DNA of 64,000 nt from Monoplex corrugatus (GCA_030674185.1 CM060312.1:24637461-24701460), one strand, 5' to 3'; positions 27,765 to 40,490 are shown, counted from the first letter of the stretch. Numbers and translations are program-made. The notes: a model not told the origin generated them from the sequence alone.

Positions 27765-28089
27765 TTTATTTAAATGATTTTTTTAGAGTAAGTACAGGCA
27801 TTTTTTTACAGCCGATAAGGACAAGCCGTAAGGCACAGACAAACAAAACAGATCTTTTACAGAGTAAACTAGTCTGAAACACAAACGAAACAGAACCGTT
27901 TGAGGAAGTCGCTGCTGTAATTAAAATATAAAAAAGGTGACATTCTTACAGCCTACTGTTAGTATTTAGGTCCTTCAAAGGGAAGGTCGTTATGCACTTA
28001 AAAAGCAAGTGACGATCGTTTCCTTCTGCCGTGTGTAGAACCCATCAGACTTGTCTGGGATATAATAGCAATATGAGAGTCTGGAGTTT

Positions 28090-28400
28090 GCTTAGAGTTT
28101 GTTCAAGAGGGATTTATCGCAGTCGGACAATTCCATATGCTGTCAACCCAAATCTACCAGCAGTTATGCTTATCTGGGTGACATGTAGAAGATGCACTGG
28201 CAAGTTAGAAGGGAAGGTGGTGGGGGAAGGGACCCATAAGGAAAGTGACCCATATAACATTAATTAAGATGACAACACTGGAATGGCGAAAACATCAAGA
28301 TAGTCAGCGAACATGTCAGTTTGAAAGTTGCAGGCTGGGGATGGATTCCAGACACCAGATCTTCAGTCAACGGCTTTATGAAAAGAACAAACCAGCAGAG
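28090..28400 (-). mobile_element. SINE B copy
   Basis: GTTTGTTCAAGAGGGATTTA, AATCTACCAGCAGTTATGC, a body with ATTAAGATGACAACACTGGA, and head CAGACACCAGATCTTCAGTC. Confidence 0.65.
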
Positions 28401-28614
28401 TATCCGGTGAAGGAATGGGAAATAATCTAATCAGTTTGATAAGATAAAACATTGTTTATGAGAAAGGTCAGTATAAGATAAAAGATATTTTATTTTAAAA
28501 AAAATTAGCTTTCCATCAGTTTTCTCGAATACGTGTATGCACGTTGTTTTCGTCCACACTGTACAACAGCACTGTGCAGACAGCATTTTTTTTTCTGCCA
28601 GTCTGCGTACCACG

Positions 28615-28830
28615 TCTTCGGTGGGTGTGCATGCTGGATGTTTTCATGTTTCCATTAGTCACCACTGACAGGATCTTCAACGTACCCGTTTGATTTCTGC
28701 GTGCGTATACACATGAAAGGGTATTTAGCACTAAGAGGTCTTCATACATATTCGTCTGGAAGATCGGGAAAAATATCCATCCTTTACCCACCAACAGGCA
28801 GGTACCCAGCAGGTTTGACTGCACCAAAAG
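28615..28830 (-). mobile_element. SINE C copy
   Basis: CGGTGGGTGTGCATGCTGGA, CATGTTTCCATTAGTCACCA, AAGAGGTCTTCATACATATT, CCAACAGGCAGGTACCCAGC. Confidence 0.65.
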
Positions 28831-28974
28831 GGGAGTGAACGTTAACAGGTTCTGTACTGAGAAATGCCGACAATGCGAAAGCAAAGCAGGGCAACACGAA
28901 CGTAGATGGAAACAACTTTACAATATTGTTACGTCGTTATCCTCATTTTTCTTGTTTTGTCTGGTCATGAATCT

Positions 28975-30195
28975 GAGACAAATCGCAGAAGAACAGTGTG
29001 GATTTGTCGAAGGGAAAGGAACTTTAATGCCATATACATCCTAAGAACTATCATAGAGAGGTCAGTCGAGTTGGATAAGGATTTATATTTAGGCTTTCGA
29101 TTGGGTAAGACATGAAAAATTGATCAACCAACTAGAAAGACTCAGTATTGATGGAAAAGATCTACGAATAATCAGAAATATGTATTGGGAACAAACAGCT
29201 GCAATGAGAATAGAAAACGATATAAGCTCTTTCCAAAATATCAAAAGAGAAGTAGGCAAGGTTGTGTTTTGTCACCAGATCTGTTTTCACTTAACAGCGA
29301 AAACATCATGAGAAACCTAGAAGAATACCCTGAATTAAAGGTTGGAGGAAAAATGATAAACAACATTCCATACGCAGATGACACCGTGCTAATTGCAGAA
29401 AGTGAAAGGGACCTACAAAACCTAGTGAATATAATAGAAATAGAAAGCAAAAGTAAAGAATTGGAGCCCAATAGCAAGAAGACTGAAGTCATGGTAATCA
29501 GTAAAAAAAAAAAAAAAATAAATAAATAAAAATAAAAAAAGTGAAATCCCCTCATGCAAAATAACAGCAAACGGCACAACCTTGAGACAGGTTGATAAGT
29601 TTAAATATCTGAGAACGATCATCTCACTAGACGGCAGATGCACATCAGAAATAGCCGGCAGAATCGGCCAAACCAAAACAGCATTCAAAACAATGAAAAG
29701 CATTCTTACCAACAAATGCCTATCAATTAACATCAGGAAGAGAGTTCTTGAATGTTATACAGAACCGATAATACTATACGATTGTGAGGCGTTGACAGTC
29801 AACAAGCAAAGCCTGAACAAGATGGGGGCAGCCGAGATGTGGTTTCTAAGAAGAATGTTGAGAGTTCTATGGACACCTAAGAAAACAAATGAGACAATCT
29901 TGATGGAGGCAGACACAAGAAGATCATCCATAAGGAAGATTAAGAAAAGACAGGCAACATTTATAGGCCATTTTATGAGGAAAGGGGATTAAGAGCACCT
30001 GGTCACAACGGGAAATCTGGAGGGAAAACGAGCACCAGATAGATCCAGGAAAAAAATATTGGACGGACTTGCAGAGTGGCTGAGGACAGAGAAGGTGGAA
30101 GATGTGCTTGCAGCAACAAGGGATAGATGCATATGGAGGGCCATGGTCGCCAACGCCATGTGGAAGGGCACTTGATGATGATGATGAGTATTGTT
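28975..30195 (+). mobile_element. RTE-like non-LTR retrotransposon, 5'-truncated and frameshifted
   Basis: Pieces of a reverse transcriptase lie in several frames: EEQCGFVEGKGT, VRHEKLINQLERLSIDGKDL, NNIPYADDTVLIAESERDLQ (catalytic YADD intact), then FKYLRTIISLDGRCTSEIAG and MGAAEMWFLRRMLRVLWTPK, and a final IWRAMVANAMWKGT. The element ends in a TTGATGATGATGATGA tail, as RTE elements often do. At least four disruptions are visible: stops near 29043 and 29113, a shift around 29260, a long A run at 29503-29540, and a stop at 29990. It is dead. Confidence 0.75.
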
Positions 30196-30237
30196 ACAAG
30201 AAACTTATAATTACTTTCCTTGTTTCAACTACCTCAC

Positions 30238-30241
30238 ACAC

Positions 30242-30303
<62 letters not shown>

Positions 30304-30306
30304 GGA
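30238..30306. repeat. (GA)n-(GACA)n tract after the RTE-like LINE
   Basis: GAGAGAGAGAGAGAG then ACAGACAGACAGACAGACAG. Confidence 0.9.
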
Positions 30307-30709
30307 CAGAGCTACTGTTCCTTGCTGTTTTTGTTGTTATTGTAAGGCTAAGGAATCGGAATTTGGAGTTTGTTCAATTGGGAATTATCACACAAATGCG
30401 CTTCACCAAGATCTCTAGACTTTAGACTTCAAACTTCAGACTTCAGAAAACTTCATTATTCAAGGATAGTAGCATTAGGTCCCATTGAACCTGTCTTTCC
30501 GCTAGTCCTTGCTACTCTACACATAGCACATCAGCATTAAAAAAGATAATTCGTAAAATGCAAGCCAAGTTATAAAATGAGTTGTGATAATAATTATACG
30601 CTAGTATTCGCGCGCTTCACAAAAGCATGAAAGACGAAAGGTAGACACATATGATTAAATGCATATCGATCTTTAACAATAACAACGGGAACAACAACAA
30701 TGTGTTCTA

Positions 30710-31095
30710 TGAAGCCTTACGTACTTTCTCTTAGGACTGATAGTTGGGTGCCTGCATCAATTTCTCTTAGGACTGATACTTCGGTGTCTGCATCCAGTGC
30801 ATTTTTGGCTCTAAGAAAAATTAACATGCAGAAGTAGTTCTGGGTAAACTAGACCAGTTTTTATATACGTTTTAGTGTCCTTAGTTATGTTTACATTTGT
30901 AGTCAGCTTTTTTAAAACCTTCTGGTGATAAATTGGACGAATGGTCAACACCAGGAGCGTATCCTTAGAGTTGGTGCGTGAATGCATTGTCATGTGTATT
31001 TACTCTTTCTTTTCAAAGAGGTATTGTGTACGTCTTGAAATGTTATGGCCTATTGCTGTACGCTGTCGGCCAGGCTTTAAACAATAAGAATATGA
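30710..31095 (+). mobile_element. Interspersed repeat E copy
   Basis: CTTAGGACTGATAGTTGGGT (that segment is duplicated at 30756), TATATACGTTTTAGTGTCCT, AAATTGGACGAATGGTCAAC, CTGTCGGCCAGGCTTTAAAC and an AATAAGAATATG tail. Confidence 0.6.
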
Positions 31096-31439
31096 CTAAC
31101 GTGTGTGTGCTCCGTCCCCTTCCACACGCTCACACACACAAACACACATACACACATATACACGTGCGCGCGCGCATACACACACAAGATTTACTACGCA
31201 CAAACACCTGCATTTACCCTTCCTATTTCTACTCCCCTTCACAACATCGCTCCTTTTTTTTCTTTTTTAAAAAAAATTTGTTCATTTATTTATTTATTTT
31301 GTTTTATCTTTTATTTATCATTTATTTATCATTATTATCATTGTTATCAATTATTATGTTTTATTTATTTATTCTTTTAAAAAAAATTTTTTTTATTTGT
31401 CTAAAATCACATAAGTGAATAGACATTGAACCAATGACC

Positions 31440-31465
31440 ACCACACACACACATACACACACACA

Positions 31466-31517
<52 letters not shown>

Positions 31518-31622
31518 TACATACACCACAACGCACATACACGCAGAGAGAGAGAGAGAGACAGAGACGCAGAGACAGAGACACAGAGAAAGAGACAGAC
31601 AGACAGAGAGAGATAGACAGAG
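31440..31622. repeat. (CA)n-(GA)n compound tract at the LINE 3' side
   Basis: (CA)n with CATA interruptions to 31530, then GAGA and GACAGA sequence, immediately beside the LINE tail repeat. Confidence 0.9.
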
Positions 31623-31624
31623 GC

Positions 31625-33600
31625 ATGACAAGGCAAGGCAAGGCAAGGCAAATATTTTAATGTCATTAGCAAGATACATGGTTTCTGACACGGAGTAAGT
31701 TTAGCTTGAATAATAATGATAACAAAATGACCTCCCTTCCTGAAGACTATAATCTTTGTTTTGTCTACTGTATGTTAACAGTTGATTTCAACCTATCAGC
31801 TTCTTCTTGTAGAACATTCAGTTGGTTTTGTAAGCCAATAGCAGTATCAGATAGTAAGATAACATCGTCTGCAAACAACAATAGGAATATTTCAGCTGTG
31901 CCAGGTGTTAATTGTACTCCGTGTCGGCCTCTCTTGTTTATTTCAAGAGCCAATTCGTTTATAAAAAATGAGAATATCTGAGGACTTAATAAACATCCTT
32001 GTTTTACACCCTGTTGACACTAAGAAAAATAGAATATAAGAACTGGTCTCTAACACATGCTAGTACTGAGTTAGACATTCCTTTTAATGACCTATACAAT
32101 TTTCCTTGAACGCCAGACTTCCTGAGTGCATCCCACAAACTATTTCTGTTAACAGAGTCGAACGCTTTTCGAAAGTCGATAAATGCTACATACAGTTTTC
32201 TATTTCTCATTAGGTATCTTTAGACTAAAGCATATAAAGTGAATATGTTGTCAGTAGTACTATAATCTTTTCTAAATCCTGCCTGTTCTTTTATTATCTT
32301 TTCCTCTCTCTCTGCCCATGCAGTTACTTTTTTGTTTAGTATGTAAGTATAGACTTTACTCACAACATTCGTCAGTGCAATTCCTCTATAATTATCTGGA
32401 TTATTTTCATCACCTTTCTTGAAGATAGGCACAATTACAGATCTAGACCATTCACAAGAAAAAGCACTAGAATCATAGAGTTTATTAAACAATACAAAGA
32501 AGCGCTCAGTTGTGTCATCACTAGCGCTCTTTAGCATTTTACTTGGTATTTTATCTGGTCCTGCACTTTTACCACACTTCAGATTTCGTATACTTTTCTG
32601 TATTTCTTCATCAGAGTGGGTCTTATTCTATATGACTGTCCTCTTCAGAGACCAGAGACTCATTTGTGTCAGAGCTGTCGACAAAATCATTAAACACCTT
32701 ATTGAAATGATTGTACCACTGTTGAATATCAATATCATTATATATCATTGACCTATTATTCATAGCTCTTATGGTTTTCCAGAACAACTTTGGATCATTC
32801 CCATTTTTCTTTAGCTCTTCTAGTCTATCATCATAAAACTATCTCTTTTTTTCTTTTATGAGGGCTGTGTATTTTTTCTTTCATTAACATACATTTCTTT
32901 TTGATGATTACGGTATACTGTAGATTTTGCTCTTTGGAAACTTTTAAGTAAACGTTTAACTACAGTTCTTTGCTTTTTACACTCATTATCAAACCATTTA
33001 TTACTTCTATAGCTTTTCCTGTCAACTGTCTTAACCATACAGGCAGCAGCTGCATACAATACTTTTGAAAAAATCTCAACAGAGTTATCTACATTACTTT
33101 CTACTTCTCTGCATGCAAGTTTAACCTGCTCCTTAAAATGATCAGAGTTCATTTCATCTTTGAATATAATTGACAGCTCATCTGAGCACATTGTTTTCTC
33201 TTCTGTGTTTTCTATTGTTCTTTGTGGGTTTTCTTGTATAAAACTTCTGCCTGCCCACTCAAGCTCAACAGGAAGGTGCCATGAAAACAGACAATTATTT
33301 ACAAACAAATCACAAAAAGAAAACAGCTCCTCTGAGACAGCAAAACACTCAACTACACTATTGCCATGTGGTGCCACAAAAGTAAATTCCCCATTTGCAT
33401 CACTTTCACAAGAACCATTCAAAATTTTCAAATCAAAAAGAAAACAAAGATCAAAAAAAGAGTGTCCAAAATTATTTACAACAGCATCTCTTGAGTTTCT
33501 CGTATCTACGTAATCACCATCATCATCATCATCAGTCAACCCATGCATAAAATTGTCCATTCTCTCCATTTTTGACTGTTCACAGCCAGTTCTAGCAATA
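31625..33600 (-). mobile_element. APE-type non-LTR retrotransposon, truncated and disrupted
   Basis: On the minus strand, an endonuclease end (LCGDFIARTG, normally GDFNARTG; FGHSFFDLCFLFDLKILNG) is followed by SYRSNKWFDNECKKQRTVVK, then a gap and the reverse transcriptase: SVIVPIFKKGDENNPDNYRG, IIKEQAGFRKDYSTTDNIF, LYVAFIDFRKAFDSVNRNSL and LLFADDVILLSD. Stops separate the pieces near 32855, 32538, 32215 and 31990. The 3' end has a five-base tail repeat (CCTTG on the minus strand) at about 31628-31652. The 5' end is cut inside the endonuclease and continues into (GACA)/(CA)n. Clade not settled (RTE-like or relative). Confidence 0.72.
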
Positions 33601-33604
33601 AAAT

Positions 33605-33863
<259 letters not shown>

Positions 33864-33994
33864 AGAATACAGCACAAAGAGCAGTTAGGTGTCGACATCC
33901 TAAACGCGTTCTGATGTCATGTTTGGCACTGCCTCATGTCGGTATAGTTCACCGACCTTCTCTCAAAGCAAGCAATCTGCCTGATTGTCTAACT

Positions 33995-34292
33995 GCCTGT
34001 CTGTCTGCCTGTTCTCTCTGCCTGTCTCTTCTCTTCGTCTGTCTCTCTGTCTGTTCTTTTCGTCTTTCTGTCTATCCGTCTGTATGTCTGTCTGTCCGTC
34101 TATCCGCCTGTCTGTCTGTTTATCTGTCTGTCTATCTGTCTGGCTGGATGTCTGGCTGTTCGTCTGACTGGTTGGCTGGCTGGCTGGTTGGCTGGTTGGC
34201 TGGCTGGCTGTTTGTCTGACTGGTTGGCTGGCTGGCTGGCTGGCTGGCTGTTTGTCTGGCTGGCTGGCTGTTTGTCTGGCTGGCTGGCTGTG
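33995..34292. repeat. (CTGT)n then (GGCT)n tetranucleotide tract
   Basis: CTGTCTGTCTGCCTGT-type sequence changes into TGGCTGGCTGGCTGGTTGGC. ORFs on both strands (Ser/Leu/Val/Cys- or Gln/Pro/Ser/Ala-rich) are translations of this. Confidence 0.9.
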
Positions 34293-34365
34293 AAGTTTTG
34301 TGACTTCTCCATGTTAATGACATGATCGAAATTTGTTACGAATGCGCGCTGAATACAAAGGTATG

Positions 34366-34396
<31 letters not shown>
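34366..34396. repeat. (TA)n on the left of the Tc1 element
   Basis: About 30 bases of (TA)n ending at the left inverted end. Confidence 0.9.
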
Positions 34397-34398
34397 AG

Positions 34399-36027
34399 CT
34401 ACGCACAAAAAGTTAAGGATCACTATGAGAAAACAGGTGTGTAATTAACTCAGTTCGCTACTGTTATTTATTTCTCAGTCCAGCCAAATTGTTATGAATT
34501 CTTGTTCAGCTGTAAGTGGGCGATGTTGTGTTAGTGCGAAAAATGCACGGGATTCTCTACTACTGAGCTTGGCCGCAAACGGAAAAGCGGAAACTTGCGA
34601 AAAAGGACCTTGTTTTGGACCGTTCTGCCTGAACACATTGCACAAGCCAGATGGAAAAACCATTATGCACGTGCAAGCACTGCTGTTTATGTGTGAGATG
34701 CTGTCTCTTGCTTGGCTCTATAAGAAGACATTCCACCAGTAGTAGGCCTGATCTGACAATGCCTCCACGACGAAAATTGAGCGAGTTTGAGAGGGGACGA
34801 GCTGTTGCATGGTTCCAAGATGGTGTTCCCAAGCGAGAAGTGGCCAGGCGACTTCAGGTGTCCATCTCGGTCATTGTCAGACTGATTCAACGCTTCACAG
34901 CCACTGGGAGGGTCCATGAAAGACGCAGATCTTGTCGACCGAAGAAGACAAACCCACGTGAAGATCGTCTCATTGAACGACAAGCCCTGCAGACAAGAAC
35001 AGCCTCTTCCAGCATCATTCGAAGGCAGCTGAGGGTGGCTACTAACATCAACATCAGCCAGCAGACCATACGGAACCGCCTTCATGTGTTTAACTTCCGT
35101 TCTCGTCGCCCAGCTGTACGGCCACGCTTAACTCCAGCCCATAGGGCAGCACGCCGCGCCTTGTGCAGACGTCACGTGAGGTGGACACGTCAGCAATGGT
35201 CCCAGGTCCTGTTCAGTGATGAATCACGCTTCACCATGAACCACAACGACGGCCGACTGAGGGTCTGGAGGCGCCCAGGGCAACGCTTTATTGACACCAC
35301 TGTCCAAGAAAAGGTGGCCTTTGGTGGAGGTTCTGTAATGGTCTGGGGGGCCTTCAGCCTTCACCACAGAACACCCTTGTATCATGTACAGGGTAACCTG
35401 ACTGGCCTCTGATACCGGGATGAGATCCTTCGACCGCTGGCTGTGCCTACACTGCAGCAGATGGGACCGACGGCTGTCTACCAGGATGACAACGCTCGCC
35501 CCCACAGGGCAAGGATGGTCAACGACTTCCTGCAGCAGTCTGGAGTCAACAGAATGGAGTGGCCAGCATGCAGTCCCGATCTCAACCCGATTGAGAACCT
35601 CTGGGATGAGCTGGATCGCAAAGTGAGGAGCAACCACCCCCCCTCCCAGGGATGCCCAACACCTCTACCAGATGTTGCAGGCTGAGTGGCAGGCGCTTCC
35701 ACAGAGGATCTTCACCAACCTGGTCAACTCGATGAGGACTCGCTGCGTCGAGTGCCAGAACAGCCATGGCGGTTACACGCATTACTGAACTTTTGGGAGC
35801 ATCAGAATGCCCTGTCTTGTGATTTCAATGACTTTGGGAAATCAAATTTCGATACGTACCCACTTTGATCAAATGTACACACCAAACGATTGCTCGAAAT
35901 TGAAGGCAATTGTGTATCGTTATCACTAAAGCATGGAATTAAATGATTGCCAAACTTCAACGCATTGGCTTTCTTATTTTGAAAGTTATGAATTTTTGTG
36001 CAAGTGATCCTTAACTTTTTGTGCGTA

Positions 36028-36028
<1 letters not shown>
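34399..36028 (+). mobile_element. Tc1-type DNA transposon, full length, TIRs intact
   Basis: Perfect 26-bp inverted ends (CTACGCACAAAAAGTTAAGG from 34399; its inverse ends at 36028) bound a 1630-bp element with one DD34E transposase gene. It sits in a (TA)n tract, with TA-rich sequence on both sides. The perfect ends suggest a fairly recent insertion. Confidence 0.9.
34759..35788 (+). pseudogene. Tc1 transposase, DD34E, one stop and one frameshift
   Basis: The gene starts MPPRRKLSEFERGRAVAWFQ with two helix-turn-helix domains. Catalytic positions are visible: SDESRF (Asp), YQDDNARPH (Asp) and, 34 residues later, NPIENLWDELD (Glu). About 342 codons, the usual Tc1 length, ending SHGGYTHY at 35786-35788. 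An in-frame TGA at 35410-35412 follows QGNLTGL, where relatives have an Arg codon (CGA to TGA by one transition). A shift occurs in the C run at about 35635-35643, after which AEWQALPQRIFTNLVNSM resumes in another frame. Confidence 0.9.
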
Positions 36029-36030
<2 letters not shown>

Positions 36031-36093
<63 letters not shown>

Positions 36094-36094
36094 G

Positions 36095-36170
<76 letters not shown>
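36031..36170. repeat. (TA)n then (GT)n on the right of the Tc1 element
   Basis: (TA)n with two AATA breaks to 36090, then about 75 bases of (GT)n. Confidence 0.9.
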
Positions 36171-36584
36171 TTGCAGGTGTTCATTCGATTTCAGTCTGAA
36201 TAATTTGATTGTACGTTGCACGTCAGAGATTTTTTGTTATATACCGAATACGATAAACATACATTTGTACTGTTTACGTGCACATAAGACCACAGTGCTG
36301 TTTCCCTGAGGGATAATAAAGTTAATTTGACGTTTTTCTTCTGTCTATCCAGCAGTTATGTGACCAGGGGCAGAGCTATCCTGTGAAACCACAGACATAT
36401 TTATAGAGAGATTGGGAACTAATCGTGCCTCCGGCCCATGATGGCTTTAGTATCGATTTCTTCTTGACTGATGCTTGTTAAATAATGATGTATTTATATG
36501 GCGATAGTTTGCTATTGTTTGTTGAGCCAAATGGGGGCTTTTTCTTCAGTCCCTGTCGTTTTCTGCTCTACTGTTTGTTTGTTT

Positions 36585-36795
36585 GTTTGTTTTTTGGTCG
36601 GTTGGTTGGTTGGTTGGTTGGTTGGTTGTTTGTTTGTTGGTTGATTGGTTGGTTGGCTGGCTGGCTGGCTGGCTGGTTGGTTGGTTGGTTGATTGATTGG
36701 TTGGTTTTCTCGTTTGTTTGTTTATTTATTTGTTTGTTCGTTCGTTTGTTTGGTTGTTTGTTTGTTCGTTTGTTCGTTTGTTCGTTTGTTTTTAT
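36585..36795. repeat. (GGTT)n/(GGCT)n/(GTTT)n tract
   Basis: GGTTGGTTGGTTGGTTGGTT, GGCTGGCTGGCTGGCTGG, then GTTTGTTCGTTTGTTCGTT. Confidence 0.9.
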
Positions 36796-37064
36796 TGTTG
36801 ACTTTTCTGTTCAGTATAATTTGAAATTATACTGAACATACCTTAACAGCAGTTCAGTTTGACACAAACTGGAATTGAAAATGCTGATTGACACAGCAAG
36901 TTATTCAGCTCTGTATGCTCGTAAACACTGGCTTAAAGAGGCAATCATTTCACAGAGTGCCACAGAACTAGTTTTTGGTCTGTCTGCACACATCTGTGTG
37001 CGGAAACAGCAGTGAAATGCACTATTGGAAATCCTGCGAGGTCATTCCCAGTTTCTGTAATTAA

Positions 37065-39526
37065 CCCTTTCATTCCCTCACCCTATTCACCAGCTGAAAA
37101 TGACTTCACCCTTTCACTTCCTCACTCTGTCCACCATGCTTGCAGGAAGCCGGCGGTAGGGTGAGTCAGGAAGCTGGTGGATGGGGTGAGTCAGAAAGCT
37201 GGTGGATGGGGTGAGTCAGAAAGCTGGTGAATAGGATGAGTCAGAAGCTGGTGGATGGGGTGAGTCAGGAAGCTGGTGTATAGGGTGAGTCAGGAAGCTG
37301 GTGGATGGGGTGAGCCAGGAAGCTGGTAGACAGGGTGAGTCAGGAAGCTGGTGGATGGGGTGAGCCAGGAAGCTGGTAGACAGGGTGAGTCAGGAAGCTG
37401 GTGGATATGGTAAGTCAGGAAGCTGGTGGATGGAGTAAGTCAGAAAGCTGGTGAATAGGGTGAGTCAGGAAGCTGGTGGATAGGGTGAGTCAGGAAGCTG
37501 GTGGATGGGGTAAGTCAGGAAGCTGGTGGATGGGGTAAGTCAGGAAGCTGGTGGATGGGGTAAGTCAGGAAGCTGGTGGATGGGGTAAGTCAGAAAGCTG
37601 GTAGACAGGGTGAGTCAGGAAGCTGGTGAATAGGGTGAGTCAGGAAGCTGGTGGATGGGGTGAGTCAGGAAGCTGGTAGACAGGGTGAGTCAAGAAACTG
37701 GTGTATAGGGTGAGTCAGAAAGCTGTCGGATAGGGTGAGTCAGGAAGCTGATGGATAGGTCAGGAAGCTGGTGGAAAGGGTGAGTCATAAAGCTGGCTGA
37801 TGAGTCAGGTGATGGATAGGATGAGTCAAGAAATTCATGCATAGAGTGAGTCAAAAAACTGGTAGATAGGGTGTGTCAGGAAAGTGATGCATAGGGTGAA
37901 TCAAAAAGCTGGTGGAAAGGGTGAGTCAGGTTACTGGTGGATAACAGAAGAAGCCGGTGGATAGGGCAGGAAACTGGTGGATAGTGCAGGAAACTGGTGG
38001 ATAGGGCAGGAAACTGGTGGATAGGGTAGGAAAACTGGTGATAGGGAGGAAAACTGGTGGACAGGACAGGAAACTGGTGGATAGGACAAGAAGCTGGTGG
38101 ATAGGGCAGGAAACTGGTGGATAGGGCAGGAAACTGGTGGATAGTGAGGAAACTGTGGATAGGCAGAAACTGTGGATAACAGAAACTGGTGGATAGGACA
38201 GGAAACTGGTGGATAGGACAGGAAACTGGTATAGGAGAAATGGTGGATAGGGACAGGAAACTGGTGATAGGGCAGGAAACTGGTGGATAGGACAGGAAAA
38301 CTGGTGGATATGACAGGAAACTGGTGGATAGGACAGGAAACTGGTGATAGGACAGGAAACTGGTGATAGCAGAACTGGTGGATAGGGCAGGAAACTGGTA
38401 GATAGGCAGGAAACTGGTGAATAGGACAGGAAACTGGTGGATATGACAGGAAACTGGTGGAAGGGCAGAAACTGGTGGATAGGCAGGAAACTGGTGGATA
38501 TGGCAGGAAACTGGTGGATAGAGCAGGAAACTGGTAGATATGGCAGAAAACTGAGGGATAGGCGGAAAACTGGTAGATAGGGCAGGAAACTGGTAGATAG
38601 GGCAGGAAACTGGTGAATAGGACAGAAAACTGGTAGATAGGGCAGGAAACTGGTAGATAGGGCAGGAAACTGGTGAATAGGACAGAAAACTGGTGGATAA
38701 GGCAGAAAACTGGTAGATAGGGCAGGAAACTGGTAGATAGAGCAGGAAGCTGGTGGATAAGGCAGAAAACTGGATGAGATAATGGTGTAGGCAGAAAACT
38801 GGTGGACAGAGCAGGAAACTGGTGGATAGGGGAGGAAACTTATGGATAGAGCAGGAAACAGGTGGATAGGGCAGGAAATGATGGATAGGGCAGGACACTT
38901 GTGGATAGGGCAGGAAACTTGTGGATAGGGCAGGAAACTGGTGGATAGGACAGGAAACCGGTGGATAGAACAGGAAACTGGTGGACAGAGCAGAAAACTG
39001 GTAGATAGGCAGGAAACTGGTGGACAGAGCAGAAAACGTGTGGATAGGCAGGAAACTGGTGGATAGGGCAGGAAACTGATGGACAGAGCAGGAAAATGGT
39101 GGACAAGCAGGAAAATGGTGGATAGGGCAGGAAACTGGTGGACAGAGCAGGAAACTGGTCGACAGAGCAGGAATCTGGTGGACAGATTAGGAAATTGGTG
39201 GATAGGGCAGGAAATGATGGACAGAGCAGGAAACTGGTGGACAGAGCAGGAAACTGGTGGACATGCAGAAAACTGGTGGATAGGGCTGGAAACTTGTGGA
39301 TAGAGTAGGAAACTGGTGGATAGGGTAGGAAAATGGTGGACAGAGCAGGAACTGGTGGACAGAGCAGGCAAACCGGTGGACAGAGCAGAAAACTGGTGGA
39401 TAGGGCAGGAAACTGGTGGATAGGGCAGGAAACCGAGGATAGGGCAGGAAACGGGTGGATAGAGCATGATGCCAGTGGATATGATGGAGGCAGGAAACCG
39501 GTGGATAGGGCGACAAAGTGAAAGAG
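37065..39526. repeat. 2.4-kb minisatellite inside a TTAA-type MITE
   Basis: The left edge is TTAACCCTTTCATTCCCTCA (37061 on), the left end of the MITE family. The right edge, GCGACAAAGTGAAAGAGTTAT, matches the MITE right end. Between them lies an array first of about 25 bp units (AGTCAGGAAGCTGGTGGATG, to about 37930) and then of about 20 bp units (GGCAGGAAACTGGTGGATAG, to about 39510). Both units are versions of the MITE interior GGAAGCTGGTGGATAGGGTG. Long open frames on the minus strand (up to 513 codons) only reflect the 20-bp unit repeating every 60 bases. Confidence 0.75.
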
Positions 39527-39755
39527 TTATGTTCTAGTTTGCTGTCAGGGTTGATAATGCATGAAGCTGGTGGATATGGCTGAAAGATTCGATTGGGTAC
39601 TTACCATATAATTAGCTCTCCCACTGCCCAGCAATCACACTGGTCATTATCGCTGTATGATGGTTAATTAAAGTATGTGGTAGCCCGCAACAGCCCAAAA
39701 ACTATTTTGGCAGGGGGGTTCTGTTTCAGTCTTCTGCATCATATCAATGTTTTCG

Positions 39756-40000
39756 CGGGTCTCAGTACTGAGCTCAGTCGGTTTAGCGTCGGATTCACAT
39801 GTTAATGGTTGTCGGTTCGAACCCCTGTGTGCGCTACATTAAAACTAGTCTTCTCATTGTCCTATCTTAACATCATTGTCGTTCTGGTGGTGTCAGTATA
39901 GGATTAGATAACCACCTCCTTCTTCACCCACTTCGCTGGGATGGTTATCCCCGTCGGTGAGGTGAGTGCCGACGTAAAAACTGAACCAAAAAAAAAAAAT
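39756..40000 (+). mobile_element. tRNA-derived SINE, family A, second copy
   Basis: Same body as the copy at 41325 (GTCGGATTCACATG, box B GGTTCGAACCC, GGGATGGTTATCCCCGTCGG), with an A-rich tail instead of (AATC)n. Confidence 0.75.
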
Positions 40001-40319
40001 CAAGCAGCAACCAGAAAAATCACGAAAAAAGAATCAGAACGCGTATTTAATACAACCGGACAAGACGGGCGCAAAGTTTCGGCCAACTGGCCTTTGTCAA
40101 GCTTAAGATCACAAACAAACACCAGATACAAAAACTAGGAGAAAACAACAACAACAGTGACAACAACAACAACAACACAACAAACCACTAGGCCTGCCCG
40201 ATGGTTGGACCCACAACGATTCCTTTTTGGTATTGAATCCCTTTCTCACACTGAACGGAGCAGCAGGGAAGTTTCAGTCTTTTCTCCTAATTCTTGTATC
40301 TGGTGTTTGTTTGTGATCT

Positions 40320-40490
40320 TACGCTTATATGTTCGATGTTGTGCGTGCGTATATGCACGTAGGGGATTCAGATCGAAACAGGTCTGCCAATATCAGTATG
40401 ATGGGAGGTCAGAAAAATGTGCACCCTGTGAGCCATGAGGTGGTACCCAGGTAGAATCGAAGTCAGACCGTCCGACCGGAAGTTGGGCGT
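40320..40490 (-). mobile_element. SINE C partial copy inside the foldback repeat
   Basis: GTGCGTGCGTATATGCACGT, CAGATCGAAACAGGTCTGCC, GAGGTGGTACCCAGGTAGAA. Confidence 0.55.

Noticed and set aside
34651..34758. Upstream in-frame Met codons for the Tc1 transposase (start at 34651)
   Set aside because: Tc1 transposases begin at the MPPRRKLSEFERG-type sequence; the extra 36 codons are Cys-rich 5' UTR translation.
37876..39467. Two very long minus-strand ORFs (340 and 513 codons) rich in Pro, Ser, Phe and Leu
   Set aside because: They translate the 20-bp minisatellite, whose unit repeats every 60 bases in each frame. No start context, splice sites or non-repeat sequence supports a protein.
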